A stretch of DNA of 25,624 nucleotides from JBBTXL01 sp038062295 (lineage in GTDB: Bacteria > Patescibacteriota > Minisyncoccia > GWC2-36-17 > WO2-46-25): contig JBBTXL010000023.1 of the NCBI GenBank assembly GCA_038062295.1, positions 1 to 25,624 of the forward strand, in the 5' to 3' direction. The stretch's first letter is position 1; each line of letters starts with the position of its first letter. The position numbers were made by a program, and so were the translations under genes. Below, in pieces: positions 9,056-15,502 of the stretch. Below the pieces are notes generated by a model that did no database searches, had not been told where the DNA came from, and saw only the letters and a program-made list of their open reading frames with translations.

Positions 9056-9793
9056 ATGTCAAAACTCATCTTCTCTTTTGTGCTTGTGCTTGTGCTTGCC
9101 GCGCTGGCAGGCGGTGTGTATGCATATAAATATCCGCTGTGTAAAACACAGGAGGATTGCGCAGCCAATGCGGCATGTTTTAATTTTTATGATAATACAG
9201 AGACGCCGCCGGCTTACCACTACGAATGCATACCCGCCAATGCGCAGTTGCAGGGGCAAGAGCCGTATATATTCAATCCCCCCACCCAAACCACGACATT
9301 TGCCGAGCTTGTGTGCAGCGTCACGAACCTTATTTCCAGACAGCTTCTCCCGCCCCTTGCCGTTTTAATGACGCTCGTTGTCGGGTTTCTCTTTCTCATG
9401 TCGGGCGGCGATCCGGGAAAGGCAGCGAACGCAAAAAAAACGCTCATGTTCACCGCGCTGGGAGTTGTTGCGCTGCTGTTGGCGCCCGCCATCGTGGCGC
9501 TTATTGCCGACCTGCTGAACACGTCGTTGCCGTCAAGCGCCGCGTGCGGGTCAGCGTATGCGACCAACACCATCATCACCGCGTTTTTGAATTTGGTGAA
9601 CTGGTTCTCGTGGCTGGTGGCCCTTGCTGCCGTCGTGATGGGGCTCTACGGCGGGTTTCTCTTTATCACCGCGCGCGATGACCCGGCGCGCGCCGCCAAA
9701 GCGCGGCAGGTGCTTGCCGCCACCATCATCGGCATCGCGGTTGCCATCGCGGCGTTCAGCATTATCAGTATTGTGCGGACATTCCTTAGTTGA
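9056..9793 (+). CDS. Tandem T4SS-pilin-like protein with Cys-rich module
   Basis: A 245-residue protein. Residues 1-23 are an N-terminal hydrophobic signal or anchor. A Cys-rich segment follows (29-60, four cysteines, pattern CKTQEDC...C...C) that resembles the Cys modules of the giant upstream protein. Then come two consecutive copies of the pilin-like double-helix unit: copy 1 at about 83-158, with the polar turn SGGDPGKAANAKK, and copy 2 at about 165-245, with the turn TARDDPARAAKAR and the ending IISIVRTFLS. Most family members carry one unit, so this is a duplication or fusion. Its ATG lies 1 nt after the stop of the giant gene, which implies co-translation and suggests the two products act together. 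An A8 run at 9433-9440 lies within the coding sequence. A minor pilin or membrane-platform role is inference. Confidence 0.82.
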   Translation: MSKLIFSFVLVLVLAALAGGVYAYKYPLCKTQEDCAANAACFNFYDNTETPPAYHYECIPANAQLQGQEPYIFNPPTQTTTFAELVCSVTNLISRQLLPPLAVLMTLVVGFLFLMSGGDPGKAANAKKTLMFTALGVVALLLAPAIVALIADLLNTSLPSSAACGSAYATNTIITAFLNLVNWFSWLVALAAVVMGLYGGFLFITARDDPARAAKARQVLAATIIGIAVAIAAFSIISIVRTFLS

Positions 9794-9831
9794 CGGGTTG
9801 TATTTTATGGGATGTGCATAAGTTCCTTTTC

Positions 9832-9855
9832 TTTTCCGGGAAAATTCGGTATAAT
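9832..9855 (+). promoter_or_regulatory. Promoter with -10 TATAAT and overlapping TTTTCC-G-GGAAAA dyad
   Basis: A consensus TATAAT lies at 9850-9855. Just upstream is a 13-bp perfect dyad around one base (9832-9844), which would sit in the -35/-10 spacer and could be an operator. No good -35 hexamer is visible. The predicted transcript start (about 9862) leaves a leader of about 45 nt before the ATG at 9908. Confidence 0.45.
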
Positions 9856-9907
9856 AGCGGCAATAGAAAGGTCGAATATTCATAGCATTAATGCTTTTAA
9901 AACACTC

Positions 9908-10303
9908 ATGAAATCAGCATTTTCTCTGGTATTTGTGTTTGCGATCGCACTTGCGTTCTCATTCGCGAGCGTCGCATTGGCGCAGGTGCCGCCGCAGAAC
10001 ATCGGTAGCATTCCGACAGGCGGCGGAGGTATCGGTGAGGGCGGCGGTGTAGGTGTAGACGTCGCGGATACGGCCGGTCTGGTTGAGATCATCATCAACC
10101 TGGTGAACTGGGTCGCGTGGATCGTCGGTTTGGTTGCGGTCGTGATGGGTCTGTGGGCGGGCATCTTGTTCATCACGGCAGGTGGCGATGCGGCGAAGGT
10201 TACCACGGCGCGCAACATTCTTCTGTACGCTATCATCGGCATCGCGGTGGCGATCCTTGCGTTCAGCTTGGTTGCGATTGCGCGGGCGTTCCTGATTGTA
10301 TAG
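9908..10303 (+). CDS. Short T4SS-pilin-like protein (VirB2/TrbC-like), paralogue 1
   Basis: The start is placed at the ATG at 9908, because the protein then begins with a normal signal peptide (MKSAFSLVFVFAIALAFSF...ALAQ); the open frame upstream to 9812 has no such character. Product 131 residues. After the predicted cleavage (ALAQ/VPP) comes a Gly-rich segment (IGSIPTGGGGIGEGGG), then helix 1 (about 60-80, LVNWVAWIVGLVAVVMGLW), a polar turn with GGDAAKVTTAR, and helix 2 (about 103-130) ending AFLIV. This is the VirB2-like layout of signal peptide, two helices and a short cytoplasmic turn. It is very close to the next gene, so the two are probably the bulk subunits if a filament is made. It lies 114 bp after the tandem-pilin gene and has its own promoter. 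Confidence 0.85.
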   Translation: MKSAFSLVFVFAIALAFSFASVALAQVPPQNIGSIPTGGGGIGEGGGVGVDVADTAGLVEIIINLVNWVAWIVGLVAVVMGLWAGILFITAGGDAAKVTTARNILLYAIIGIAVAILAFSLVAIARAFLIV

Positions 10304-10311
10304 TTTTTCTC

Positions 10312-10341
10312 TTGGTATCTTGAAAGGTCGGACAGTATTAT
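10312..10341 (+). promoter_or_regulatory. Possible internal promoter TTGGTA-N18-TATTAT
   Basis: A -35-like TTGGTA (10312-10317) and a -10-like TATTAT (10336-10341) lie 18 nt apart in the 54-bp gap between the two near-identical pilin genes. The ATG at 10358 would follow a leader of about 10 nt. A weak match; simple read-through from the upstream promoter is equally possible. Confidence 0.3.
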
Positions 10342-10357
10342 TCCTGTGTTTACAAAC

Positions 10358-10747
10358 ATGACAAAAATATTTTCTCTGGCATTGGTTTTTGCGCTTGCCT
10401 TTTCGTTTGCGAGCGTCGCATTGGCGCAGGTTCCGGGACAGAACATCGGTAGCATTCCGGCAGGCGGCGGAAGTATCGGTGAGGGCGGCGGCGTAGGCGT
10501 GGATATTGCGGATACGGCCAGTATGGTGGGTATTATCGTCAACCTGGTGAACTGGGTCGCGTGGGTTGTCGGTTTGCTTGCTGTGTTGATGGGTCTGTAT
10601 GCCGGTATCTTGTTCATCACGGCAGGCGGCAACGCCGAAACGGTCACGAAAGCGCGGAACATTCTCTTGTATGCGATCGTCGGCATCGCGGTGGCGATCC
10701 TTGCGTTCAGCTTGGTTGCGATTTCACGCGCGTTCCTGATAGTGTAG
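10358..10747 (+). CDS. Short T4SS-pilin-like protein (VirB2/TrbC-like), paralogue 2
   Basis: 129 residues from the ATG at 10358. The in-frame GTG at 10346 would add four residues, but the ATG gives the same N-terminal layout as its twin. Signal peptide MTKIFSLALVFALAFSFASVALAQ, Gly-rich linker, helix 1 (LVNWVAWVVGLLAVLMGLYAG), turn GGNAETVTKAR, helix 2 (ILLYAIVGIAVAILAFSLVAISRAF). It differs from paralogue 1 at only a minority of positions, and shares long identical DNA stretches across the signal peptide end and helix 2, so a recent tandem duplication is likely. The changes are concentrated in the turn and the Gly-rich linker. A strong intrinsic terminator follows 22 bp after the stop, closing the transcription unit that probably begins at the giant gene or at the promoter near 9850. 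Confidence 0.85.
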   Translation: MTKIFSLALVFALAFSFASVALAQVPGQNIGSIPAGGGSIGEGGGVGVDIADTASMVGIIVNLVNWVAWVVGLLAVLMGLYAGILFITAGGNAETVTKARNILLYAIVGIAVAILAFSLVAISRAFLIV

Positions 10748-10769
10748 TTTTTTCTTTCGGTTTTCGAGC

Positions 10770-10803
10770 ACAACCCTTCCTTTGGGAAGGGTTGTGTGTT
10801 TTT
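10770..10803 (+). terminator. Intrinsic terminator after the pilin pair
   Basis: A perfect 11-bp stem ACAACCCTTCC / GGAAGGGTTGT (10770-10780 with 10785-10795) with a TTTG loop, followed by GTGTTTTT. This is the typical Rho-independent layout on the + strand. Confidence 0.82.
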
Positions 10804-10812
10804 ATGCGCCCA

Positions 10813-10821
10813 TGATACAAT
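10813..10821 (+). promoter_or_regulatory. Extended -10 promoter (TGATACAAT), leaderless type
   Basis: TACAAT at 10816-10821 carries the extended TG one base upstream and ends 6 nt before the ATG at 10828. There is no SD. A TTGTGT at 10792-10797 (spacer 18) overlaps the end of the preceding terminator and may serve as the -35. Confidence 0.5.
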
Positions 10822-10827
10822 TCTGGC

Positions 10828-11196
10828 ATGGTGAAAAAAGCCGGCATTGTGTTTCTGCTTGCGGTAGTATGCGTCCCGCAGTTTATATTTGCGGCGCCGC
10901 CGGTTTCCGAGCTCGGGCAAATTATCAATCCTGATGCGGCGGGCAGGGGACCGCTTACCGCCAACAGTCTGGTGACAACCATGATAACCATTGTAAACTG
11001 GTTCGCATGGTTCATTGCGCTCGCCGCCGTGGTGATGGGGCTCTACAGCGGATTTCTTTTCATCACCGCGCGCGACGATGCACAGCAGCTTGCCACCGCG
11101 CGCAAAACCATACTCTATGCCATTATTGGCATCGCGGTTGCGGTGCTGGCGTTCAGTATTATCTCCATTACGAAAGCGCTTATTTTTGTGCAATAG
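10828..11196 (+). CDS. Short T4SS-pilin-like protein, divergent paralogue 3
   Basis: 122 residues. Signal peptide of about 22 residues ending IFAAPP, a short linker without the poly-Gly stretch of its neighbours, helix 1 (about 52-75, IVNWFAWFIALAAVVMGLYSG), turn TARDDAQQLATARK, and helix 2 (about 95-118, ending IISITKALIF). The turn TARDD and the helix 2 end resemble the second unit of the tandem-domain protein more than the near-identical pair, so it may derive from that unit. It has its own extended -10 promoter after the terminator at 10770-10803, so its expression can differ from the pair upstream. Family membership is clear from the layout; a role in a pilus or secretion channel is inferred only. 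Confidence 0.85.
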   Translation: MVKKAGIVFLLAVVCVPQFIFAAPPVSELGQIINPDAAGRGPLTANSLVTTMITIVNWFAWFIALAAVVMGLYSGFLFITARDDAQQLATARKTILYAIIGIAVAVLAFSIISITKALIFVQ

Positions 11197-11207
11197 AAGT
11201 TTTTACG

Positions 11208-11246
11208 AAAAAATCCCCCGCATTCCGATGTTTCGGAATGCGGGGG
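11208..11246 (-). terminator. Strong intrinsic terminator of the minus-strand operon
   Basis: A perfect 13-bp stem (CCCCCGCATTCCG at 11215-11227 with its complement at 11234-11246) and a 6-nt loop. Read on the minus strand it is followed by T plus a run of six T (11213-11208). It lies 18 bp past the stop of the 427-residue gene. On the + strand the T-tract is missing, so it may only weakly stop transcription from 11196. Confidence 0.85.
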
Positions 11247-11263
11247 TATTGGTTTCAAAGAAC

Positions 11264-12547
11264 TTATGAGGGGACGGGGAGCGGTTCAACAAAGAATGTT
11301 GACCGCGACCCGTCCCATCCCAGTTGTATCTTTTTATCCTTGTCTACGAAATAGATCATCGGATAGTTCGGGATGGCATACACTTTCATGTCGGTTTCCC
11401 AGCGGCTTCTGACGAGCAGTTTCCCGCCCACCCGCTGCCTGATGTAGTCATGCATCACGGCATGCTTGTACGGCCGCTCAATATCGGGCGGAGCGACGTA
11501 AAACACCAGGGCTCCGGCCGGGATATCAGGGAAGGGCAGTGATTCCACCACTTCCGGCAGTGTTTTGTCTCCCTCCATGCCGGCGCCGCTTTTCACATCC
11601 GGGTCACCGTTGATGAAATAGGCATGCCCGAAGAAGTTATAGCTGCACCGGTTTGCTTTTCGGGAAAGTTCCCCGAATGGCTGATGTACGATCTGAATCG
11701 TCTCTCCCGGTTTCAACACCGTGATTTCCTCATCACGGTCGCATTTCGTGACGTAGAGTGTTGTTCCATCCGACCGCGTGGTCACTTCATTGGGGATGTC
11801 GTTGTGCGGCTGTAACACCGCGTTGGCTGACCCCACATAATAGTTGCTTGTGGTGACATACGGCGGCATTTGGACCGCCTGCGCCTGTTGCTGGCCAGGA
11901 AGCGGGGTACCCATGTCAACTGCTTGTCGGACTTCTTCCAGTTGGTGGAACCTGTTCGGGAAAAAGAATGACAGGGTAAATACGATTAGCAACAGCGAAG
12001 CAATCCCTGCAACAAACTTTTTTCCAAAGACTCCAGTAGTTCCCAAGAGCGCAAGCACCCCAAGGATTCCAGCCAGAACAATAACCGCGGGGATTACCTG
12101 CGGGTTGTTCTTGAGCGGTACTACTGTTACAAACGCAGTAGCACAAAGCTCTGTGAGGAGTACCCACAAAACAAAAGTGACATATCTGGTCCCTATGTGT
12201 TTGTAACCACCCGTTATAGCCTTGAATGCCCCATCGGCTCTGATGATAAGTAATGCATCCAATACAAGGCCGATTGGTGTCGCGTATAACGCAAGGATAA
12301 GCACTCCCAGCGCAAGAATAATTCCCGCGATGGCAGTGAACGGCCAGAGTCCGCTGGTGATTCCCAGAAGAACCAGTATCACTGGCGCGAGAATACCAAT
12401 AAGCGTGATGTTTCGAAGCCCGCGAAGATATACCTGTGCCTCGGTTCGCCCAACTCCGCTGACGCGGAGTGTTGCTTGGGTAAAATCCGCGATGCCGCAC
12501 ATAACGGCATCAAAAAGCAGTCTGAGTGATATCAGAATCTCATTCAT
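11264..12547 (-). CDS. Polytopic membrane protein with soluble C-terminal domain, unknown function
   Basis: 427 residues. The N-terminal half carries about five hydrophobic segments (approximately 48-66, 70-95, 120-143, 149-170, 176-193). Residues 195-427 look soluble and beta-rich, with a Gln/Pro/Ala linker (215-230), two cysteines (about 270 and 304) and a C-terminal part with WETDMKVYAIPNYPMIYFVDKDKK. I recognise no family. The start is firm: AAAGGAG lies at 12554-12560 with a 6-nt spacer. It is the last gene of a four-gene operon, 23 bp after the 197-residue gene, and ends just before a strong terminator. Which side of the membrane the C-domain faces cannot be decided by eye. The name 'unknown membrane protein' is all the sequence supports. 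Confidence 0.8.
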   Translation of the reverse strand: MNEILISLRLLFDAVMCGIADFTQATLRVSGVGRTEAQVYLRGLRNITLIGILAPVILVLLGITSGLWPFTAIAGIILALGVLILALYATPIGLVLDALLIIRADGAFKAITGGYKHIGTRYVTFVLWVLLTELCATAFVTVVPLKNNPQVIPAVIVLAGILGVLALLGTTGVFGKKFVAGIASLLLIVFTLSFFFPNRFHQLEEVRQAVDMGTPLPGQQQAQAVQMPPYVTTSNYYVGSANAVLQPHNDIPNEVTTRSDGTTLYVTKCDRDEEITVLKPGETIQIVHQPFGELSRKANRCSYNFFGHAYFINGDPDVKSGAGMEGDKTLPEVVESLPFPDIPAGALVFYVAPPDIERPYKHAVMHDYIRQRVGGKLLVRSRWETDMKVYAIPNYPMIYFVDKDKKIQLGWDGSRSTFFVEPLPVPS

Positions 12548-12570
12548 TTTTTTCTCCTTTCCATTGCCTG

Positions 12571-13164
12571 TTATCGGTAGGTTTTCCGTACTCGACCAGA
12601 TCTCTCTCTTGACCGATTAACATAACTTTCCATGGAGTCATTAACCGGGCGCAGTTGTGTTGCAGCCCACTTCCAGAACTCTTCCCATGCTTTTTTCAGC
12701 TCGTGCCAGTACTTCTTGATAAGCTGGAGTATTTTTTCATGATGCAGAGTCTGGATGAACGCATCAAACTCCTGGTCGCCAACATTTCCCAACCAGAGGA
12801 ATACCTCGCGCCGCGACTCGCGCTCCTGCACGGTATCACTGAGGAAGAGATACAGCTTTGAGAGCAAGGTAACGAATTCATCCTCACTCCACGACTCATA
12901 TTTCGCATGCGGAGCGTAGGCGCGTTCCCTCTGTTCCTTACGCATCTGTTGACGCCTTAGCAACGCTGCTGATGCGTTAATTCCTTCTGGGCCGTATCCG
13001 ATAAGCCCCCGGATGTATACCAGGAGTTCCGCTCGGTGTTCATCCGTAACTTTTTTCTTCAGCTCTTCAATGACAACCCGGGCGCTTTCCCGAGTCAGTC
13101 CTTTAAAGAGAATATCCAGGCCCAATGCCCCACCTAATTCTCTAATGAATTCCGGAATCTTCAT
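12571..13164 (-). CDS. Alpha-helical protein of unknown function
   Basis: 197 residues, highly charged, with no signal peptide. An amphipathic N-terminus (MKIPEFIRELGGALGLDILFKG) is followed by helical Lys/Glu-rich stretches and a Trp-rich segment near 161-167 (AWEEFWKWAA). The C-terminus is basic (NRSRERSGRVRKTYR), which could bind nucleic acid or acidic lipid surfaces. I recognise no family. The start has AAAGGAG with a 6-nt spacer. Its ATG overlaps the TGA of the upstream gene by 4 nt (ATGA, 13161-13164), so the two are translationally coupled. A cytoplasmic protein, perhaps peripheral to the membrane protein encoded next; that link rests on operon position only. Confidence 0.8.
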   Translation of the reverse strand: MKIPEFIRELGGALGLDILFKGLTRESARVVIEELKKKVTDEHRAELLVYIRGLIGYGPEGINASAALLRRQQMRKEQRERAYAPHAKYESWSEDEFVTLLSKLYLFLSDTVQERESRREVFLWLGNVGDQEFDAFIQTLHHEKILQLIKKYWHELKKAWEEFWKWAATQLRPVNDSMESYVNRSRERSGRVRKTYR

Positions 13165-13787
13165 TTTAATCTCCTTTCTTTATCAACCAGGGGTTCGTTA
13201 AAGAAGTTGAGCCATGTGTTCGCCGTTTCCTCGCCGGGGAGCCATACGCGGAGTACGAGTTCTCCCTCAAACGCCGGGATATCCAGCGATGTTTCACCCG
13301 CGACGTTTGTTGCCGCGATGGGGGGGATAGGATGTGAGCAGCATGCCTGCAAAACCGCCCTGCTTACGGGTTCATTGTCCTTGTTCTTTACTGTGAACAC
13401 AACCAGCCTCTTTCCATCGACGAACTTTCGCTCGGACAGGATGTACGTTCCCGAGGAGAAAAATTCCTGGACCATCACAGTCGTTTCTACTTTTTTGCCG
13501 TCGGCAAGTTTCGCGGTGATGGTGTAGGTTCCCACGGGGAGCAGCAGGTCTGTATTCAGCATGCCATCCTCGTCGGTGGTCTTACTGAAGCTTTGCGTTG
13601 TTGTCCCGGACATCTGGAACCAGACGCCTTCATTCGCCGCCGGTTTCCCTCCTGCCTTTACGGTGATGCTTGCGGAAACACGCCAGCGCAATCCTTCCCG
13701 CTTGGGTTTGGATACGTCAAGAGAAATGGTTTTTTTCCCCTGCTTTTCTTTCTGCTCTCCTTGGTCTTTCTTGTCTTTTTCCGCCAC
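13161..13787 (-). CDS. Ig-like/Cna-B-like two-domain protein without signal peptide
   Basis: The start is placed at GTG 13787, not the ATG at 13838: GGAGG lies at 13796-13800, 8 nt upstream, whereas the ATG would overlap the preceding gene. Product 208 residues. A very Lys/Glu/Gln-rich N-terminus (1-22, EKDKKDQGEQKEKQGKK) precedes two beta-sandwich-like domains. Domain 1 (about 24-110) has the pattern VSASITVKAGGKP, then DEDGMLNTDLLLPVGTYTITAKLADGKKV, typical of Big/Cna-B-like surface folds. Domain 2 (about 112-200) has FTVKNKDNEPVSRAVLQACC, then NVAGETSLDIPAFEGELVLRVW. Such folds are normally exported, yet no signal peptide or lipobox can be seen from either start. Either export is non-classical, the domain works in the cytoplasm, or the fold call is superficial. 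Function unknown. Confidence 0.78.
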   Translation of the reverse strand: MAEKDKKDQGEQKEKQGKKTISLDVSKPKREGLRWRVSASITVKAGGKPAANEGVWFQMSGTTTQSFSKTTDEDGMLNTDLLLPVGTYTITAKLADGKKVETTVMVQEFFSSGTYILSERKFVDGKRLVVFTVKNKDNEPVSRAVLQACCSHPIPPIAATNVAGETSLDIPAFEGELVLRVWLPGEETANTWLNFFNEPLVDKERRLK

Positions 13788-13809
13788 TTTGCATCCCTCC
13801 TTTTCTGTG

Positions 13810-13989
13810 CTATCTTTGGGAAGTTTTACCGGGTACAAACTGTCTTTCGAGTAGTCGTAGCTGAACTGTTTCTAAGACTTTTTGTGTTTGTTCAGGGGTC
13901 ATAGCGTCTAAGAACGCATCAGCTATTTTTCGGAGATCCCTGATTGTTATTTCTACAACATCATCGTCATTGTATCCGGGAAGTGACAC
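13810..13989 (-). CDS. Small helical protein, first gene of the operon, unknown function
   Basis: 59 residues from GTG 13989, which has AAAGGAG at 13997-14003 with a 7-nt spacer; the longer frame back to ATG 14088 has no SD, and its start would lie upstream of the predicted transcript start. The sequence has an acidic N-part (GYNDDDVVEIT) followed by two likely helices (IRDLRKIADAFLDAM and PEQTQKVLETVQLRLLERQF). It is small enough to be a regulator or an assembly partner, but no DNA-binding motif is clear. It ends 22 bp before the GTG of the Ig-like gene. Its predicted transcript leader is about 80 nt. Confidence 0.7.
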   Translation of the reverse strand: MSLPGYNDDDVVEITIRDLRKIADAFLDAMTPEQTQKVLETVQLRLLERQFVPGKTSQR

Positions 13990-14076
13990 GCTCAGTCTCC
14001 TTTGGTAGGAATTGTTGATTGTCGGTTTATTTACTATGTAATTGTCAAATATCAAGCCACTTTTCAGATGGTTTGC

Positions 14077-14105
14077 ATTATACAGCATTTTTAATGAAAA
14101 GTCAA
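14077..14105 (-). promoter_or_regulatory. Consensus sigma70 promoter TTGACT-N17-TATAAT of the minus-strand operon
   Basis: Read on the minus strand, TTGACT (14105-14100) and TATAAT (14082-14077) are separated by exactly 17 nt. It is the best-matching promoter in the window. Transcription would start near 14070, about 80 nt before the first GTG. Confidence 0.88.
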
Positions 14106-14150
14106 TACTTTACAGGGTCGGGGGAATGGGATAGAGTAGGGGAGCTTTCA

Positions 14151-14246
14151 ACCGAAATTTCGTACGGTTTTTTGTTTTTTATAGCGAAAAGGCGTCGGAA
14201 TGAGGAGCGGGGAACGACTGCAGGCGCAGTTCCCGCACGGAAAGGA
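14151..14246 (+). promoter_or_regulatory. rpsA leader: U-tract hairpin, second hairpin and SD
   Basis: A short ACCG/CGGT hairpin (14151-14168) runs into TTTTTT-G-TTTTTT (14168-14180), which looks like a weak attenuator. Further on, GCGGGGAAC (14207-14215) pairs with GTTCCCGC (14229-14236) with one bulged G, ending 4 nt before the SD AAAGGA (14241-14246). SD-to-ATG spacing is 7 nt. Structured leaders are common before ribosomal protein genes and could serve autogenous control. No convincing -35/-10 pair for rpsA was found. Confidence 0.4.
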
Positions 14247-14253
14247 TTTTGTA

Positions 14254-15465
14254 ATGCAAAGTAATACACAAACGCAGGCGGCACAAAGCAACCAAAAGCT
14301 CAAAGCGCTGGTGGACGAGGCGCTCAAAATCGGATTTGCGAAGTATCCCAAAAAAGGGGATGTCATCGCGGGTGCCGTGCTGTCAAAAGACAAGGCGGTG
14401 CTGTACGCCGATTTCGGAACACTCGGCATTGGCATGGTGTTTGGCAGGGAGTACCAGGAGGCGTCCGACATCATCAAGCATATGAAGCCGGGCGACGCCA
14501 TTTCCGCGAAAGTGGTGGAACTTGAAAACGACAAGGGCTTTATTGAGCTCTCGCTCAAAGAGGCCGGTTACACGCTTGCGTGGGACGACTTGGAAGCAAA
14601 ACGCCGGTCCGGCGAGGTTTTGGAAGTGGAGATCCGCGAGGCAAACAAAGGCGGCCTGATCGCCGAGATTAATAACGTGTTCGCATTCATGCCCGTGTCC
14701 CAGCTTTCCACCAAAAACTATCCGCGGGTGGACGGCGGCAACAAAGCAAAGATCCAGCAGGAACTGGGGAAGTTCGTGGGGGTTAAGTTCAAGGTGAAAG
14801 TTATTGACGTCAACCAGGCGGAAAACAAGCTTATCATTTCCGAAAAAGAGGCGCAGGATGAAGACATGAAAAAAGCCCTGGAACAATACGCCGTGGGCGA
14901 TGTGGTGGATGGGGAGGTTTCGGGCGTCGTAAATTTCGGTATTTTCGTGAAGTTCAAACCGCGCGTGGAAGCGGAGGGTATCGCACAGCTGGAAGGACTT
15001 GCGCATATATCGGAACTTGACTGGCAGCTCATAGAAAACCCGGCCGATCTCTACAGGGTAGGCGACCCGGTGAGTGCCAAGATCATCGCTATTGACGGCG
15101 ACAAAGTTTCATTATCAGTAAAAGCGCTCAAAAAAGATCCGTGGGAGAACATTGACGAGCGATTTAAAAAAGGCGACAAAGTCCGCGGGGTTGTGACGAA
15201 AGTCAATCCGTTCGGCGCGTTTGTCCGCATTGACAGCGACATTCAGGGACTTTGTCACATCTCGGAGTTCGGCTCGGACGAGGAGATGAAAAAGCAACTG
15301 GAAGCGGGGAAAGAATACGAATTTTATGTTCAGTCGGTGGTGAAACAGGAGCATCGCATGGCGCTCGGATTTGGCGCCGCACCGAAGAAAGTTCCGGCAA
15401 AGCGCTCCGCAAAACCTGCCGCGGAGGCGGTCGCGGCAGAAACGCCGCCTGCCGCGGCGGTATAA
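14254..15465 (+). CDS. rpsA: Ribosomal protein S1, four-domain form
   Basis: The start is ATG 14254, with AAAGGA 7 nt upstream; an in-frame ATG at 14200 lacks an SD and adds an unrelated N-terminus. Product 403 residues. Four S1 (OB-fold RNA-binding) repeats: about 33-105, 118-205, 213-297 and 306-378. Repeats 3 and 4 are most typical (GDVVDGEVSGVVNFGIFVKF...GLAHISEL and GDKVRGVVTKVNPFGAFVRI...GLCHISEF). The C-tail (379-403) is Ala/Lys/Pro-rich. E. coli S1 has six repeats; four is usual for Gram-positive and CPR-type S1. It binds mRNA at the 30S subunit. This matters here because most genes in the window have no SD. The gene is divergent from the minus-strand operon, with 148 bp between the operon -35 and the rpsA start. 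Confidence 0.93.
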   Translation: MQSNTQTQAAQSNQKLKALVDEALKIGFAKYPKKGDVIAGAVLSKDKAVLYADFGTLGIGMVFGREYQEASDIIKHMKPGDAISAKVVELENDKGFIELSLKEAGYTLAWDDLEAKRRSGEVLEVEIREANKGGLIAEINNVFAFMPVSQLSTKNYPRVDGGNKAKIQQELGKFVGVKFKVKVIDVNQAENKLIISEKEAQDEDMKKALEQYAVGDVVDGEVSGVVNFGIFVKFKPRVEAEGIAQLEGLAHISELDWQLIENPADLYRVGDPVSAKIIAIDGDKVSLSVKALKKDPWENIDERFKKGDKVRGVVTKVNPFGAFVRIDSDIQGLCHISEFGSDEEMKKQLEAGKEYEFYVQSVVKQEHRMALGFGAAPKKVPAKRSAKPAAEAVAAETPPAAAV

Positions 15466-15502
15466 GTTTGTTGTTTGCAAGTATTGTTCGGGTATATTCA
15501 AT

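Noticed and set aside
9880..11193. Long minus-strand open frame (437 codons) opposite the three short pilin genes
   Set aside because: It is a shadow of the repeated, compositionally similar pilin genes. Its product is rich in His/Arg/Thr/Pro with no domain, and the sense genes have signal peptides, promoters and a terminator.
13788..13838. ATG at 13838 as start of the Ig-like gene
   Set aside because: It would overlap the upstream gene by 29 bp and lacks an SD. GTG 13787 has GGAGG 8 nt upstream.
13990..14088. ATG at 14088 as start of the small helical gene
   Set aside because: It lies upstream of the predicted transcript start (about 14070) and next to the -10 box. GTG 13989 has AAAGGAG 7 nt upstream.
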